Shown piece by piece: positions 16,659 through 25,768 of a stretch of DNA of 64,000 nt; position 1 is the first letter of the stretch; each line of letters opens with the position of its first letter. A program made the position numbers and the translations under genes. The notes under the pieces were generated by a model that searched no databases, was not told the DNA's origin, and saw nothing but the letters and a program-made list of their open reading frames with translations. Origin of the DNA: Bradyrhizobium sp. (lineage in GTDB: Bacteria > Pseudomonadota > Alphaproteobacteria > Rhizobiales > Xanthobacteraceae); the NCBI RefSeq assembly GCF_030646015.1, contig NZ_JAUSLT010000101.1:1-64000 (forward strand), written 5' to 3'.

Positions 16659-18095
16659 TCATGTCGAGGGCACGAAACGCAGGGCTCGGATATGCGGAAA
16701 AACATTTGAACGCTCCAACCGAATGCGGTTCTCGCCAGCCCTGAGATCGTAGAACCCTTGCGTGCGAAAGCTCTGATTCGTTTCCGACCAGCCGCCCGTC
16801 GACTCGTTGAGTGCGTCGGCGCGGACGACTTTGCCGTTGATGACGATCTTGACAGGGCGCGCTTCCAGCGCCGCAAATTCGATGTCGAGTCGATAGCGCC
16901 CGGCGGTTGGCGCCGAAAAAACCCATTCGGCTGCGTTTGGTCTTATGCCGTATGGTGACGCGTTGTGTAAAACGTTCTCACCATACTGGCTGGCAAGACC
17001 GCCGCCGACCTCAATGTCGCGGCTTCGTTTCAGATTAACCGAACTCGCCGGCAACAGGATCGGCTGGATGTCTGTGGTGCGCTCCACAGGAGATTCAGAT
17101 ATTGCCGGTGCCGGCTTTTTTTCTCCCGTTAGTGTCGCGATACGGTCGCGTGCCAACGGCGCGAACACGCTTTCCGGATAATCTCTCAGAAAACGATGGA
17201 ACACCGCCGCGCCGTTAGATTCGCGAATTGCATTCCAGACGCCGAGTTCGACCGTGCGTGTGTCAGATGCCGGAGCAGATTGCTGGGATGGGCTTGTCAC
17301 CGGGACAATTGTCACTGTGCCTTCGATCTTAAACGAGAATCGACCCGTCAGCGATGAAGAGTCCCAAGGCACCTGCTTGCCGTTCGTCTGTCGCATGACG
17401 TCATTGCGAACCTCGATCATCAGATCCGAGAGCGACAAGCCGGGTTTTTCCATGTTGGCCAGAAATGCCTGCGTGAACGGGCTGTTCCGGCCGACGCCGT
17501 CCAGCGCCACGTTATCGGGCTGTGTTGCGAAGGCGATGAACGTGCCGGACGCAGTTTGAATGCGGCCCAAGCCCCGCCCCAGCGCCGAAGACGATCGCGT
17601 GCCGAGCGTTCGCGACAGATCCTTGGCAAACGGATTGTCGCGGCAGGCGTCAAGCAGAACGATGTTGACGCGGCTGCCGCGGGCAAGCTGCTGCATGACC
17701 AGCGGAACCGGGATCAGCGCGATATCGAGCTCTGCTTCGTATTCCACCTTGGCGTCGGTCGGCACCAGATAGTTCTGACCGTTCACCTGCAGGCCGTGCC
17801 CGGCGTAAAAGAACAGGGCGACGTCCGCGCCTTCCGCGGCGCGACCGAAGGCGGCAAGCGTGTTCAGGAATTCGTTGCGATCGAGATCGAGCCCTGGAAT
17901 GACGTCGAATTCCATGGCCTTGAGGCGTGAGATCATATCGCCGGCGTCATTGCGCGGATTGAGGAGGCGCGACACGTTCGTGTAGTTCGAATTGCCGACA
18001 ACGAGCGCAACTCTGCGCTCGGCGACAGCGGGTTGCGCGACCGTCAACGTGATCCAGAAAGCGACGGCGGAGCAAAATTTCGAGTTGAAATGCAT
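16659..18095 (-). CDS. secreted caspase-like (peptidase C14) protein with C-terminal carbohydrate-binding-like domain
   Basis: The 478-residue protein has a signal peptide (FCSAVAFWITLTVAQPAVAE) and a caspase p20-like domain (about 30-260). The catalytic pair is visible in FFYAGHGLQ and LLDACRDNPF, and the core begins RVALVVGNSNY. A linker leads to a C-terminal beta domain (about 370-478: ASPYGIRPNAAEWVFSAP, RYRLDIEFAA, FYDLRAGENRIRLERS) that resembles a galactose-binding-type module. These bacterial metacaspase-like proteins are thought to cleave after Arg/Lys; the target is unknown. The ATG at 18095 was chosen because it starts directly at the signal peptide. Confidence 0.8.
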   Translation of the reverse strand: MHFNSKFCSAVAFWITLTVAQPAVAERRVALVVGNSNYTNVSRLLNPRNDAGDMISRLKAMEFDVIPGLDLDRNEFLNTLAAFGRAAEGADVALFFYAGHGLQVNGQNYLVPTDAKVEYEAELDIALIPVPLVMQQLARGSRVNIVLLDACRDNPFAKDLSRTLGTRSSSALGRGLGRIQTASGTFIAFATQPDNVALDGVGRNSPFTQAFLANMEKPGLSLSDLMIEVRNDVMRQTNGKQVPWDSSSLTGRFSFKIEGTVTIVPVTSPSQQSAPASDTRTVELGVWNAIRESNGAAVFHRFLRDYPESVFAPLARDRIATLTGEKKPAPAISESPVERTTDIQPILLPASSVNLKRSRDIEVGGGLASQYGENVLHNASPYGIRPNAAEWVFSAPTAGRYRLDIEFAALEARPVKIVINGKVVRADALNESTGGWSETNQSFRTQGFYDLRAGENRIRLERSNVFPHIRALRFVPST

Positions 18096-18839
18096 GGTCC
18101 TGTGACCCCTATCGTCAAAAGACAAGCCCGCTTTCTGCCTTGACGCCTTGATCCAGATTAAAATGATCCGACTCGGACATCAGGGCGCCCAAACAGCACG
18201 ATTTGCACGATCGCACAGCGCCAAATCGTAATGTCTCATTGGTCGCCCGACGGAATAGCGTCGAAGGGATTTACTGACCGTTGAGAATAGCAGCGCTCTA
18301 CCGGTGCAGGGAGTCTGCTTTGGACCGACAACTGTGTTGGGCTTGGATTTTCAACGCCCAGCCGTTGGTTGAATCTTGGTTGAATTTTTCAACCAGAGTC
18401 AACCAAACGACAACCGGCCTTCGGCTTCCTTTTACCCATAGCCACCCCGTCGGCGACCCACCAAATGTAGGGCCGGGAGGTTGGTTAGGTGCGGCCTTTC
18501 AGAGCCAGCGAAGCCCGGGGCCATCTGTCCGATTACCGTGGGCGGGTGTTCATCGAAAGCTCCAGGAGCGCAGCGACGTGCCGGGCAAACCGTCGTTCCA
18601 AGGAGGAAATTCAAATTGCTTCTGGCAAATGCAGGCAAAGGGATGGATTGGATGGCGTTTCCCTAGGACTTCGACCCACTGCGCAGATGCATCGGCGTGT
18701 CTATGATGACACCCTTCAGACCTGACAGGCCGGGCAGGCGATGTCGGTTCATCGGGGCAAGGCGGACCTTGCGACTGGGAGGGGCAACTTGCGAAATTGA
18801 CCCGGTAGCGACATTCGGCGCGACAGCTTCCAACCGGAA
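18096..18839. other. intergenic region with hairpin, no gene seen
   Basis: No reading frame here has convincing protein character. The only notable element is the TTGGTTGA-based inverted repeat at 18365-18407, listed separately. Frames at 18281-18706 are low in plausible structure. Confidence 0.5.
18365..18407. repeat. inverted repeat built from GGTTGA units
   Basis: Two direct TTGGTTGA-type units on the left arm (18365-18384) face two TCAACCA units on the right arm (18388-18407). The inner stem TGGTTGAA/TTCAACCA is perfect around a 3-base loop; the outer stem has one mismatch and one bulge. It could be an operator for a dimeric regulator or a structured RNA. Confidence 0.6.
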
Positions 18840-20084
18840 CTAACCATTCTCCAGCGCGAAGGTGAGACCGGCCTTGGCTTGCAGCCGGCTGATGAGCGTC
18901 TCTCCCATCGCCGAGGCCGTGGTCCAGAATCCTCCGCCAACCGCCTCATGCGACACCTCGCGGGCCAGACAGATGCCGCTCTCTGCGATCATCTTGGACG
19001 TCGAGCCGTAGCCGGGGTCCTTGTCACCCTTGACCGAGACCCTCAGGCTGCGGCCATCGCTGGTCTGGCCGATAAGCAGGATGTCGTAGAATCCGCCGTC
19101 GCGGGCCGCCTTAGACGGACCCTGCCCGGGCTTCGGCAGGACAAAACGACGGATCAAGGCGCGGGTCGGCGCAAAGCCGATCAACGCGTTCTGGACCGAC
19201 TCGCGGCGCGCCAGCGCTTTGGCGCGCTTCTCGCCAGCCGGGCCGGAGCCCGTCATCATCATCTCGTCATACACAAAATCCGGGCCATAGGCATAGTTCA
19301 GCAACTGGTTCGAACGATGCACCGCCTTGGTGTTGATCATCGCCATCATGAAGGGTGCAACCCACGAGCCCGCGGTGATGTCCTCGACGACCTCGTTTCC
19401 GCTCGGCTGGGTCGCTCCGACAAATCCCGGTGTTAATGCGAAGGGATCGGACAGGGTCTTGCGCATCGCAGGGTCACGTGCGGCGGCTTCGACGGTCGCG
19501 AGCAGGCTTGCCGCAGTGCCGCCGGAAAATGTGCCTTTCATTTTCCGCACCCGCCCACGCACCCGCGTCGCGGGCTCCCCGAACCTTGCCCGCGCTTCCT
19601 GCTCGAGAAAGAAGACTCCCAGATCGAAAGGAATGGAGTCGAAGCCACACGAAAACACGATGCGCGCGCCGGATGCTTGCGCAGCGTCACCGTATTTACG
19701 GATCATCGCCGCCATCCAGGCGGGTTCCCCGCACAGGTCCACATAGTCGGTCCCGGCCGCGACACAGGCAGCAACGAGGCCCTCGCCGTAAAGCTGATAG
19801 GGCCCGACCGTCGAAATGATCACCTTGACGCTTTCCGCCATGGTTTTCAGCGAAGCTGGATCGGACGCGTCGGCCGCGATCAGCGGGAAATTCGACGGTC
19901 CCCCGATAAGTTCGCGGACCTCAGCGAGTTTCCCAAGGCTACGCCCGGCCATCGCCCACCTGATTTCGCCCGTCGCGCCATACGTCCCGAGCAGATGTTC
20001 GGCCACCAGTCGGCCGGTAAAGCCGGTCGCGCCATAGACGATGATGTCGTAGGCGCGCGGGAGCGTTTGTTTGGTATTGGCCAA
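18840..20084 (-). CDS. saccharopine dehydrogenase-like (trans-acting enoyl reductase family) oxidoreductase
   Basis: The 414-residue protein opens with a Rossmann nucleotide-binding segment, YDIIVYGATGFTGRLVAEHL, followed by WAMAGRSLGKL and IISTVGPYQLYGEGLVAAC and the family motif GTDYVDLCGEP with SCGFDSIPFDLG. This is the pattern of the saccharopine-dehydrogenase-like/trans-acting enoyl reductase group, whose mycobacterial members act in lipid (phthiocerol) synthesis; substrates elsewhere are mostly unknown. No truncation is seen. The gene stands alone and reads like ordinary chromosomal sequence within a repeat-rich zone. Confidence 0.85.
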   Translation of the reverse strand: MANTKQTLPRAYDIIVYGATGFTGRLVAEHLLGTYGATGEIRWAMAGRSLGKLAEVRELIGGPSNFPLIAADASDPASLKTMAESVKVIISTVGPYQLYGEGLVAACVAAGTDYVDLCGEPAWMAAMIRKYGDAAQASGARIVFSCGFDSIPFDLGVFFLEQEARARFGEPATRVRGRVRKMKGTFSGGTAASLLATVEAAARDPAMRKTLSDPFALTPGFVGATQPSGNEVVEDITAGSWVAPFMMAMINTKAVHRSNQLLNYAYGPDFVYDEMMMTGSGPAGEKRAKALARRESVQNALIGFAPTRALIRRFVLPKPGQGPSKAARDGGFYDILLIGQTSDGRSLRVSVKGDKDPGYGSTSKMIAESGICLAREVSHEAVGGGFWTTASAMGETLISRLQAKAGLTFALENG

Positions 20085-20221
20085 GATGGTGTCCTTAATC
20101 GACGATCCGCTTTAGTGCAGAAATGGACTTCGCTTAAACGTCCGGTCCGATTTCGGCGTCGGGTCGCCCTACATTTGAGCAAACGAATCAGCCTGCCGGT
20201 GCTCGCGCACCAAATCTCTAA

Positions 20222-20470
20222 CTACTTGTCAGCGCTAATTTCCAAGCAGCTATTCAGAAAAGTTAGGCGATCTCTCGGGAGGATTTTTTCAGCGTCAGCC
20301 TTCTTCGCGCAGGCTTGTTGCTTGAGTTGTTCAGCTCTGCGCTTTTCGGCTGCTTCTCGAAACTCTGGAGCGACTTTGCTCGGGTCGACTAACCTCTGTG
20401 CGTGCACAGTTGTAGCGAGGAAAAGGGAAATCAATACGGCACGAAATATCATGATTGAAAATACTCTCAT
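20222..20470 (-). CDS. small secreted hypothetical protein with two cysteines
   Basis: The 82-residue product has a signal peptide (FSIMIFRAVLISLFLATTVHAQ) and a mature charged helical part with cysteines in QQACAKKADAEK and LNSCLEISADK, about 21 residues apart. The spacing recalls PsiF-type repeats, but the match is only suggestive. It is monocistronic; role unknown. Confidence 0.55.
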   Translation of the reverse strand: MRVFSIMIFRAVLISLFLATTVHAQRLVDPSKVAPEFREAAEKRRAEQLKQQACAKKADAEKILPRDRLTFLNSCLEISADK

Positions 20471-20519
20471 TGGAATTGACCATTGGCGCTCAGCGGTCTA
20501 CGTGCCCGCGCTCTTTTCC

Positions 20520-20663
20520 TTAAGGCTGCTCAGCCGCCGCCGCGGGTAGAGGCGTTTTCCGCAGAACCGGCGTTTTGCCGTCATACCTCTCCGCTAGATC
20601 CAGTAATCGCTTCTTGGTGAAGGGATCGGCGAAGTTGGCGATCTGTCCGACACGGGCTGCTTA
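20520..20663 (-). pseudogene. C-terminal remnant of a Bradyrhizobium-type small protein
   Basis: The minus strand reads ARVGQIANFADPFTKKRLLD, then LAERYDGKTPVLRKTPLPAA and a stop at 20520-20522. A stop codon lies directly upstream in frame and no start codon is available. The segment looks like the end of small helical proteins common in this group. It is probably a gene stump. Confidence 0.35.
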
Positions 20664-20789
20664 CTCCTTAAAATAATTGTCATTCATAATGCACCACTCG
20701 AAACAGAACTCGAAAAGGGTAACTTACAGAATGAATTTCCCGGCGCTACTGGAAAAGTTGAACTTCGCTAATTGAACGAAGGTTCTGCT

Positions 20790-20940
20790 TTGAAGCCCCG
20801 GACCCCGGCTTTGCGCTGCGGAGCCAAAGGGCTTTTTTGGGGGGGCTGTTGGTGGCAGGGATCCGAAGGCAAAAGTCACCCATTCGGATCGTGTCGGGTG
20901 CGCCAGGTAAGCCAGTGCCGGGACTGTGGCGGACTCCTTC
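20790..20940 (+). repeat. tRNA-Arg-derived dispersed repeat, copy B
   Basis: It contains GGGCTTTTTTGGGGGGGCTG, then a degenerate tRNA-Arg 3' half (CCGAAGGCAAAAGTCACCC...CGTGTCGGGTGCGCCA, ending at 20905) and the tail GTGCCGGGACTGTGGCGG. Confidence 0.7.
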
Positions 20941-21103
20941 TTACCGATTGGCCGCGCTCGGATCACCACTACAGCCACAGCAGGTTGTAAGAAGCAGCTT
21001 TTCTTCGCAATCCGAGTGCTGCCCACATTTACCCCGGCCCCTGTTGAACTTTCGCGAAATCCCCGTGACCCATACCAATGGGCTTGGGGGACCGGAGGTT
21101 CCC

Positions 21104-21364
21104 ATGACGAAGCATCGAACGATCACCGGGTTCGTGGCTGTCGCTCTGCTGGCTGCCGCCGCCAGCGTTGCCACGATGAGGTCGCCCTCGACCGACCGCG
21201 CTATCCCTGGGGTTGCGTCATTGAAGGTTCTCACGGCTGATGAAAACGGGCTCCAAACTCAGGGACCTGAAAGCGCGCGCCATGCGACCAAGAAGTCTGT
21301 CAGATACGAAGCGATAATTGCCAATTGGAAGCGCTACCGTTCGGCAACAAAATCTAACGAATGA
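21104..21364 (+). CDS. small membrane-anchored or secreted hypothetical protein
   Basis: The 86-residue product starts MTKHRTITGFVAVALLAAAA, a signal or membrane-anchor segment. It has a short polar tail with ESARHATKKSVRYEAIIANW and no cysteines. GGAGG lies 5-6 bases before the chosen ATG; the open frame upstream belongs to repeat copy B. No function known. Confidence 0.5.
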   Translation: MTKHRTITGFVAVALLAAAASVATMRSPSTDRAIPGVASLKVLTADENGLQTQGPESARHATKKSVRYEAIIANWKRYRSATKSNE

Positions 21365-22211
21365 ACTGAGCAGAGGTCGTAACGCTTCGCTTGGCAGGCT
21401 CCCCGCTTCATTCTGATGCGCCGAGGGACATTGGTATCCACGGCTATTGCTTCTTTCAGATCGCAAAGGGGAAGTGAGCTAGGCGGTCGAAACCCGGCAG
21501 CCACCTCACTTATCAACGCCAAGATTCTGTCAGACAATCGGAATCACCGATCTGGCTGCACGTCACCAGACCCAGCAGTCGCTCATGGCAATTTCGACAT
21601 TTTTCGCGACTGTCGCCAATCAAGAAAATTCCCGTAGAACCGACCCGAGGTCAATATTCTGAACCACCAATTAAAGAACCGCCGGGATTGCATGGCCACC
21701 TCCCAGAATAATTATTCGCAATGTCTTTAATCTATTCCTGCCACTAGGAGAGTCGAGGGCTTTCCAAGGGCCTGGGTCCACGAGATCGCTTCGGGCCTCC
21801 TTTGAAGCCCGGACCAAGGGGCAGGGGCAACGGCCCAGCAAGGAGCTTTTGGGGGCTGTTTTGGGTGGAGCAAGGCCCGAAGGGCCAAGGTCACACGTTC
21901 GAATCGTGTCGGGTGCGCCAGAAAAGCACGTGCGGGAGGTGCCGGGACTGTGGCGGGTCGATTTACTCGAATGGGCCGGTGCGGCGGATGGTTCAATTCG
22001 CTCGCCGGGTGGCTCCGGCGCGCAAATGAACCCAATTCTAGGTTGCGATCCATAAATCGTTTAGCCGAGGTCTGGCCTTGGTGGGCATTACCGACTCAAG
22101 TCGACCGGAAAAGTGCCAAAATGCGGCACTCATTGTGACCACCCTCACTGAGAAATCTTGCGATTCTAGCATTCTTAAATACTCTGCTCGGATTGCGATG
22201 AGGGGGTCGAA
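21365..22211. other. intergenic region with repeat copy C, no gene seen
   Basis: Apart from the tRNA-Arg repeat at 21810-21965, I see no convincing gene. The minus-strand frames over the repeat are the well-known artefactual translation of a tRNA-Arg antisense strand. Confidence 0.5.
21810..21965 (+). repeat. tRNA-Arg-derived dispersed repeat, copy C
   Basis: This is the most complete copy. GGGGCAGGGGCAACGGCCC and AGCAAGGAGCTTTTGGGGG come first. The tRNA 3' half with intact T-arm and acceptor (GGTCACACGTTCGAATCG...GTGCGCCA, ending at 21920) follows, then the tail GTGCCGGGACTGTGGCGGGTC. Confidence 0.8.
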
Positions 22212-23552
22212 ATGGAGACATTTTGGAAGGGTTGCTTGCTGTTGCTCGTCGCCTACTCGCTTGGCTGCGGCCCGGCATCAGCCGAAAGGCGGGTGGCCCT
22301 GGTCATCGGCAACGGCGCTTACGCCCACAAGGCGCGATTGACCAATCCAGAGAACGACGCCGCGGATGTAGCGGCGGCGCTCAAACGAACCGATTTCGAA
22401 GTTATCTTAGCGACTAATCTTGGCCAATTGGAAATGCAAGACGCGGCGATCCGTTTCTCGCGCGCGGCAAAAAATGCTGACGTGGCTCTCTTTTATTACA
22501 GCGGCCATGCGATGCAATTTGGCGGCGTCAACTACTTGATGCCAATCAACGCCAAGCTGGATGATGAGGCGGACTTAAAGCGTTTTATCCGAGTAGACGA
22601 TATTATGAATGATTTGCAGCAGGCCAAAAACCTGCGGATATTGGTCTTGGATTCTTGTCGCGACAATCCATTCCCGGAAGCCTTGAAGCGGTCGCTTGGG
22701 TCTACCAGAGGCGCCTCAGTTCGGCATGGGCTGTCAAAGATTGACGCTCCTCTTGGCACGATCGTGTCATTTTCGACCCAAGCAGGACAAACAGCTGACG
22801 ATGGAACCGGCCGCAACAGCCCATACACTGCGGCCTTCGTCAGGCGCATCGAGGAACCGAAGGAAATTGGCGAAGTGTTTCGCGACATCAGCGCCGACGT
22901 TTATCAAACCAGCGGCAGATCGCAGCTTCCCGAACTGTCGCTATCGATCATTGGAAAGTTTTACCTGAACGGACCGGTTTCAATCACCGTGACGCCTCCG
23001 GCCCAATCCGCACCAACGGACCTCTGCTCGGCGGCTGAGACGCATTGGAAAGCCGCCGACGTCATCGGCACGGCCATGGCCTATGAAGACCACGTCGCAA
23101 GATTCCCCACATGCGCGTTCGGTAACCTCGCCAGGGCGCGGATCGACGGCTTGAAGCAGAAAGCAGCACTCGCAACCCCCGTGCCATCCGGCTCAAAGAC
23201 CGCAACAGGCAAATTTGATGGAGAGTGGGATGTGAGAATCCTCTGCCCAGAGACGGGGAATGTCGGCCCCTACTCAAAATACATGACGGCTGCCGTCAAG
23301 GGCAGCATGTTTCACGCTGAGGACTCAACACGCGGAACACCCGGCTGGCTCGCTATTGACGGAAAGATCGGAGCGGATGGTAAGGCCACCTTGGTTGCGA
23401 AGGGTCTTACGGGAAACCCTGCGGCTACTCTTGGTAACGCCAAGGCTGGTTCACCCTACGGTTATACGGTCACTGCGCTGTTTGATGAATCGTCGGGCAC
23501 CGGAAAGCGGAATGAAAAACGGCCGTGCAATGTGAGCTTCGCCAAGCGATAG
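22212..23552 (+). CDS. secreted caspase-like (peptidase C14) protein
   Basis: The 446-residue protein has a signal peptide (CLLLLVAYSLGCGPASAE) and a caspase-like domain starting RVALVIGNGAYAHKARLTNP. The catalytic His is in FYYSGHAMQ and the Cys in VLDSCRDNPFPEAL. The domain ends near residue 260, followed by a linker and a C-terminal domain with KFDGEWDVRILCPETG and KRPCNVSF that may hold a disulphide. A purine-rich GAGGGGGTCGAA precedes the ATG. It is a paralogue of the gene at 16659-18095 in the opposite orientation but with a different C-terminal domain. Confidence 0.8.
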   Translation: METFWKGCLLLLVAYSLGCGPASAERRVALVIGNGAYAHKARLTNPENDAADVAAALKRTDFEVILATNLGQLEMQDAAIRFSRAAKNADVALFYYSGHAMQFGGVNYLMPINAKLDDEADLKRFIRVDDIMNDLQQAKNLRILVLDSCRDNPFPEALKRSLGSTRGASVRHGLSKIDAPLGTIVSFSTQAGQTADDGTGRNSPYTAAFVRRIEEPKEIGEVFRDISADVYQTSGRSQLPELSLSIIGKFYLNGPVSITVTPPAQSAPTDLCSAAETHWKAADVIGTAMAYEDHVARFPTCAFGNLARARIDGLKQKAALATPVPSGSKTATGKFDGEWDVRILCPETGNVGPYSKYMTAAVKGSMFHAEDSTRGTPGWLAIDGKIGADGKATLVAKGLTGNPAATLGNAKAGSPYGYTVTALFDESSGTGKRNEKRPCNVSFAKR

Positions 23553-23644
23553 GACGAGTGACGCAGACCACGGATCGCTCGTTCTGAAACACGCGGATGC
23601 GCCGTGCGCCGAAAATGTGCGATCAGCTAGTGGCAGCAACGAGG

Positions 23645-23745
23645 CCTGACTTGCGTCCCGAAGGCAAAGGTCACACGTTCGAATCGTGTCGGGTGCGCCA
23701 AAAAAGCACCTGCCGGGGATGCCGGGACTGTGGCGGGCCCAGCCC
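23645..23745 (+). repeat. tRNA-Arg-derived dispersed repeat, copy D
   Basis: The tRNA 3' half (CCGAAGGCAAAGGTCACACG...CGGGTGCGCCA, about 23658-23700) is identical to the intact gene from the anticodon loop to CCA. The tail CCGGGACTGTGGCGGG follows. The left block found in other copies is missing. Confidence 0.8.
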
Positions 23746-23874
23746 TTATTGCGAAGGCTAGACCCAAACGAGCATCGGAAGCGGGGGGCGTGCCGGAGAG
23801 TAAGCCGTAGCGCGATGGTCTGGGCTTCCCGCTGCTGCAACTTCCCATGAATGAGGACTTTTTGGGCGATACGC

Positions 23875-24156
23875 TCATTTTCCCTTCACGCTCAACCCAT
23901 GCAGCCCCCGGGCTGATCTGCGTGGCTTAGACGGAATCAACGCTTTTAACGCAGCCTCGCCAGTTGTGGTGATGCGATACGTCCAGCCAAATGTAGTGTC
24001 CCGTTTTCGTTGCAGCCAGCCTTTCGAGAGCATTCCGGAAATCGTCGATGGCCCAGCTGGATAAAGTTTCGCGGCTGGCAGCCAGCCTTGCTCGACCAAA
24101 GATTGGAGGGCACTACGCTCGCGGTAAACAGGAATATGACTTGGACGCCCGGGCAT
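23875..24156 (-). CDS. winged-helix-like hypothetical protein
   Basis: The 93-residue product has helix-turn-helix character (LQSLVEQGWLPAAKLYPAGPST then MLSKGWLQRKRDTTFGWTYRI and TTTGEAALKAL), which looks like a wing and a final helix. Its ATG shares one base with the stop of the VanZ-like gene upstream (TAATG), so it is the third gene of a coupled operon. It may be a DNA-binding protein; no target known. Confidence 0.6.
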   Translation of the reverse strand: MPGRPSHIPVYRERSALQSLVEQGWLPAAKLYPAGPSTISGMLSKGWLQRKRDTTFGWTYRITTTGEAALKALIPSKPRRSARGLHGLSVKGK

Positions 24157-24518
24157 TATTTGCTCTTCGCCTTCAGCCCGCCCACCCGGCTCAGCAGATA
24201 GCCGGTGATTGCTCCGGCGGCAGCGCCGGCCGATTTGACCACCACATCTCGAAGGCTCGGATGCCGCCCCAGTGCAAAAAACTGCAACGGTTCAAACACG
24301 GCCGCGCCGCAAGCAAGGGCAAATATGACGGCCCAAAGCCGTGCAGGGTAGGCCAAAACAAACAAGCCGCCCACAATTGCCATGACGAAAAATCGTTCGG
24401 TGTTTGGCGAATAAGGAGTCGTCGGCCGAAGTCCTATCGGGAGGACCGTAACAATTGCAATTGCTGTGATCGCGAGCCAAGCAGCAAATTTCAACCAGAT
24501 CTGAACGGACGGGCTCAT
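24156..24518 (-). CDS. VanZ-like membrane protein
   Basis: The 120-residue protein has about four membrane segments. It carries VanZ-family marks: VLPIGLRPTTPYSPNTERFF after the first helix, FEPLQFFALGRHPSLRDVVVK, and a glycine/alanine-rich last helix (GAAAGAITGYLL). The family is named for teicoplanin resistance, but most members are uncharacterised. It starts in an ATGA overlap with the upstream gene and ends in a TAATG overlap with the downstream one. Confidence 0.75.
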   Translation of the reverse strand: MSPSVQIWLKFAAWLAITAIAIVTVLPIGLRPTTPYSPNTERFFVMAIVGGLFVLAYPARLWAVIFALACGAAVFEPLQFFALGRHPSLRDVVVKSAGAAAGAITGYLLSRVGGLKAKSK

Positions 24519-24781
24519 TTAGTCTTCGCCTTCAGCCCTAATTCAACAAGGCGGCGAGTCGGCTCCAAGGGGCGGGGCAGATCGAGTTGCTGCGGCAGTC
24601 GCCTTTTAGTTTTTCGGTCCCTCAGTTCGCTGGTGGTAAAAAGGAGGGGCACGTCCGCAGCCGGTGGTGGCAGCAGTTCCGCCGCTGTTTTCGAAGTGTC
24701 CGCAGGCATCGCGGACTCGATCGAAGAACCGTCAATTTGGAAGCCGGGATTTAGGTAATAACGCCGCCTTCGCCTCGTCAT
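24515..24781 (-). CDS. hypothetical protein, first gene of VanZ operon
   Basis: The 88-residue product is basic at the N-terminus (MTRRRRRYYLNPGF) and proline-rich in the middle. It ends PRPLEPTRRLVELGLKAKTK, an ending very like that of the VanZ-like product encoded next to it (GLKAKSK). Its stop overlaps the VanZ start. No domain is recognised. Confidence 0.5.
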   Translation of the reverse strand: MTRRRRRYYLNPGFQIDGSSIESAMPADTSKTAAELLPPPAADVPLLFTTSELRDRKTKRRLPQQLDLPRPLEPTRRLVELGLKAKTK

Positions 24782-25352
24782 TTGTTAGTCCCAATTCCTT
24801 CCAGCTCAACCAGATACGCAAATAGGATGTCGTCGGACGCTTCCCGTATACCAGGCGACGTCTGCCGCAAGGATAGCCGCAAGACGCCGCTGCCCGCGTT
24901 CACCGGTCAAGAAGCCCTCAAAATCCGTTGTCCGCCGCATCGATTACAGCACGATGATTAGTTCCAAGGCTAGACCGGAATTCCTTCGGCGACACAGGCG
25001 GCAAGGGACAGGTCCGGGGTCCTATTGTCTAGGACATCAAGAGAAGCATTGATGAATTGGCCGGGCAGGGGCAACGGCCCAGCAAGGAGCTTTTGGGGGC
25101 GGGGGAGGGCCCTCAGGCAAAGGTCAAACGTTCGGATCAGTCGGGTGCGCCAGAAAAGCATGTGCCGAGGGTGCCGGGACTGTGGCGCAGGCCCGGACTG
25201 CGCAAAACCACGGTTTGTTGCGCGCAGGACTTACGCTGGTCCTGGAGTTGAAACTCCAGCTCCTCAATCATCTGTTCCAGCCACTCTCTCGTGAGAGGAT
25301 GTGGAGTCCAGGGCTAACCGGCGGGTGAATAAAACCGAAAGGGATTTGCGCT
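24782..25352. other. intergenic region with repeat copy E, no gene seen
   Basis: No convincing gene is present. The segment holds the tRNA-Arg repeat at 25060-25190 and sequence without clear coding character. Confidence 0.45.
25060..25190 (+). repeat. tRNA-Arg-derived dispersed repeat, copy E
   Basis: The blocks GGGCAGGGGCAACGGCCC and AGCAAGGAGCTTTTGGGGGC precede a degenerate tRNA 3' half (GGCAAAGGTCAAACGTTCGG...CGGGTGCGCCA, ending at 25152) and the tail GTGCCGGGACTGTGGCG. The layout is as in copy C. Confidence 0.75.
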
Positions 25353-25559
25353 TCAGCTCAATCTGGGCCGAATGCAAGAAATATTCTGAAGCCCTCGTAA
25401 ATCGAAGAGATCTCCTTCAAGAAGCTCGGCTTGAGCTTCGGTCTTCTCGAAAAGCTCATGCAAAGTTCGGCGTTCCCGCTCGTCGCGAGCGTAAGCAGTC
25501 ATTCTCAGATAAACGTCCGCTCTCTGTCTAAAAACTCTCGCGGCTTCCTGGGGATCCAT
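25353..25559 (-). CDS. small helical hypothetical protein
   Basis: The 68-residue product begins MDPQEAARVFRQRADVYLRM and continues TAYARDERERRTLHELFEK, a pattern of small helical proteins that is frequent in Bradyrhizobium. No membrane segment or cysteine pair is seen. It has no operon partner. Function unknown. Confidence 0.5.
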   Translation of the reverse strand: MDPQEAARVFRQRADVYLRMTAYARDERERRTLHELFEKTEAQAELLEGDLFDLRGLQNISCIRPRLS

Positions 25560-25768
25560 GGTCGAATGTTAACAGGAGTGGGTTACGGAAGCGTTTCGGT
25601 TGCGGACGGTCACCGGACGTCGCGCGCGACACCGCATTCGGCCGTAAACGGCCCGTCGGAGTAGGCCAGGAAGCTGGCAAAATGGGACATGAAAGTCCCC
25701 CACGGGGGAGCCGCTAGTGAAAAGTGCGATCGGCCTCTGCTTGTTGCTGGAAAGCCGCTGCGTCAAGA

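Noticed and set aside
18281..18725. 141-codon and other frames in the gap right of the caspase-like gene
   Set aside because: They include the hairpin and have no protein-like pattern.
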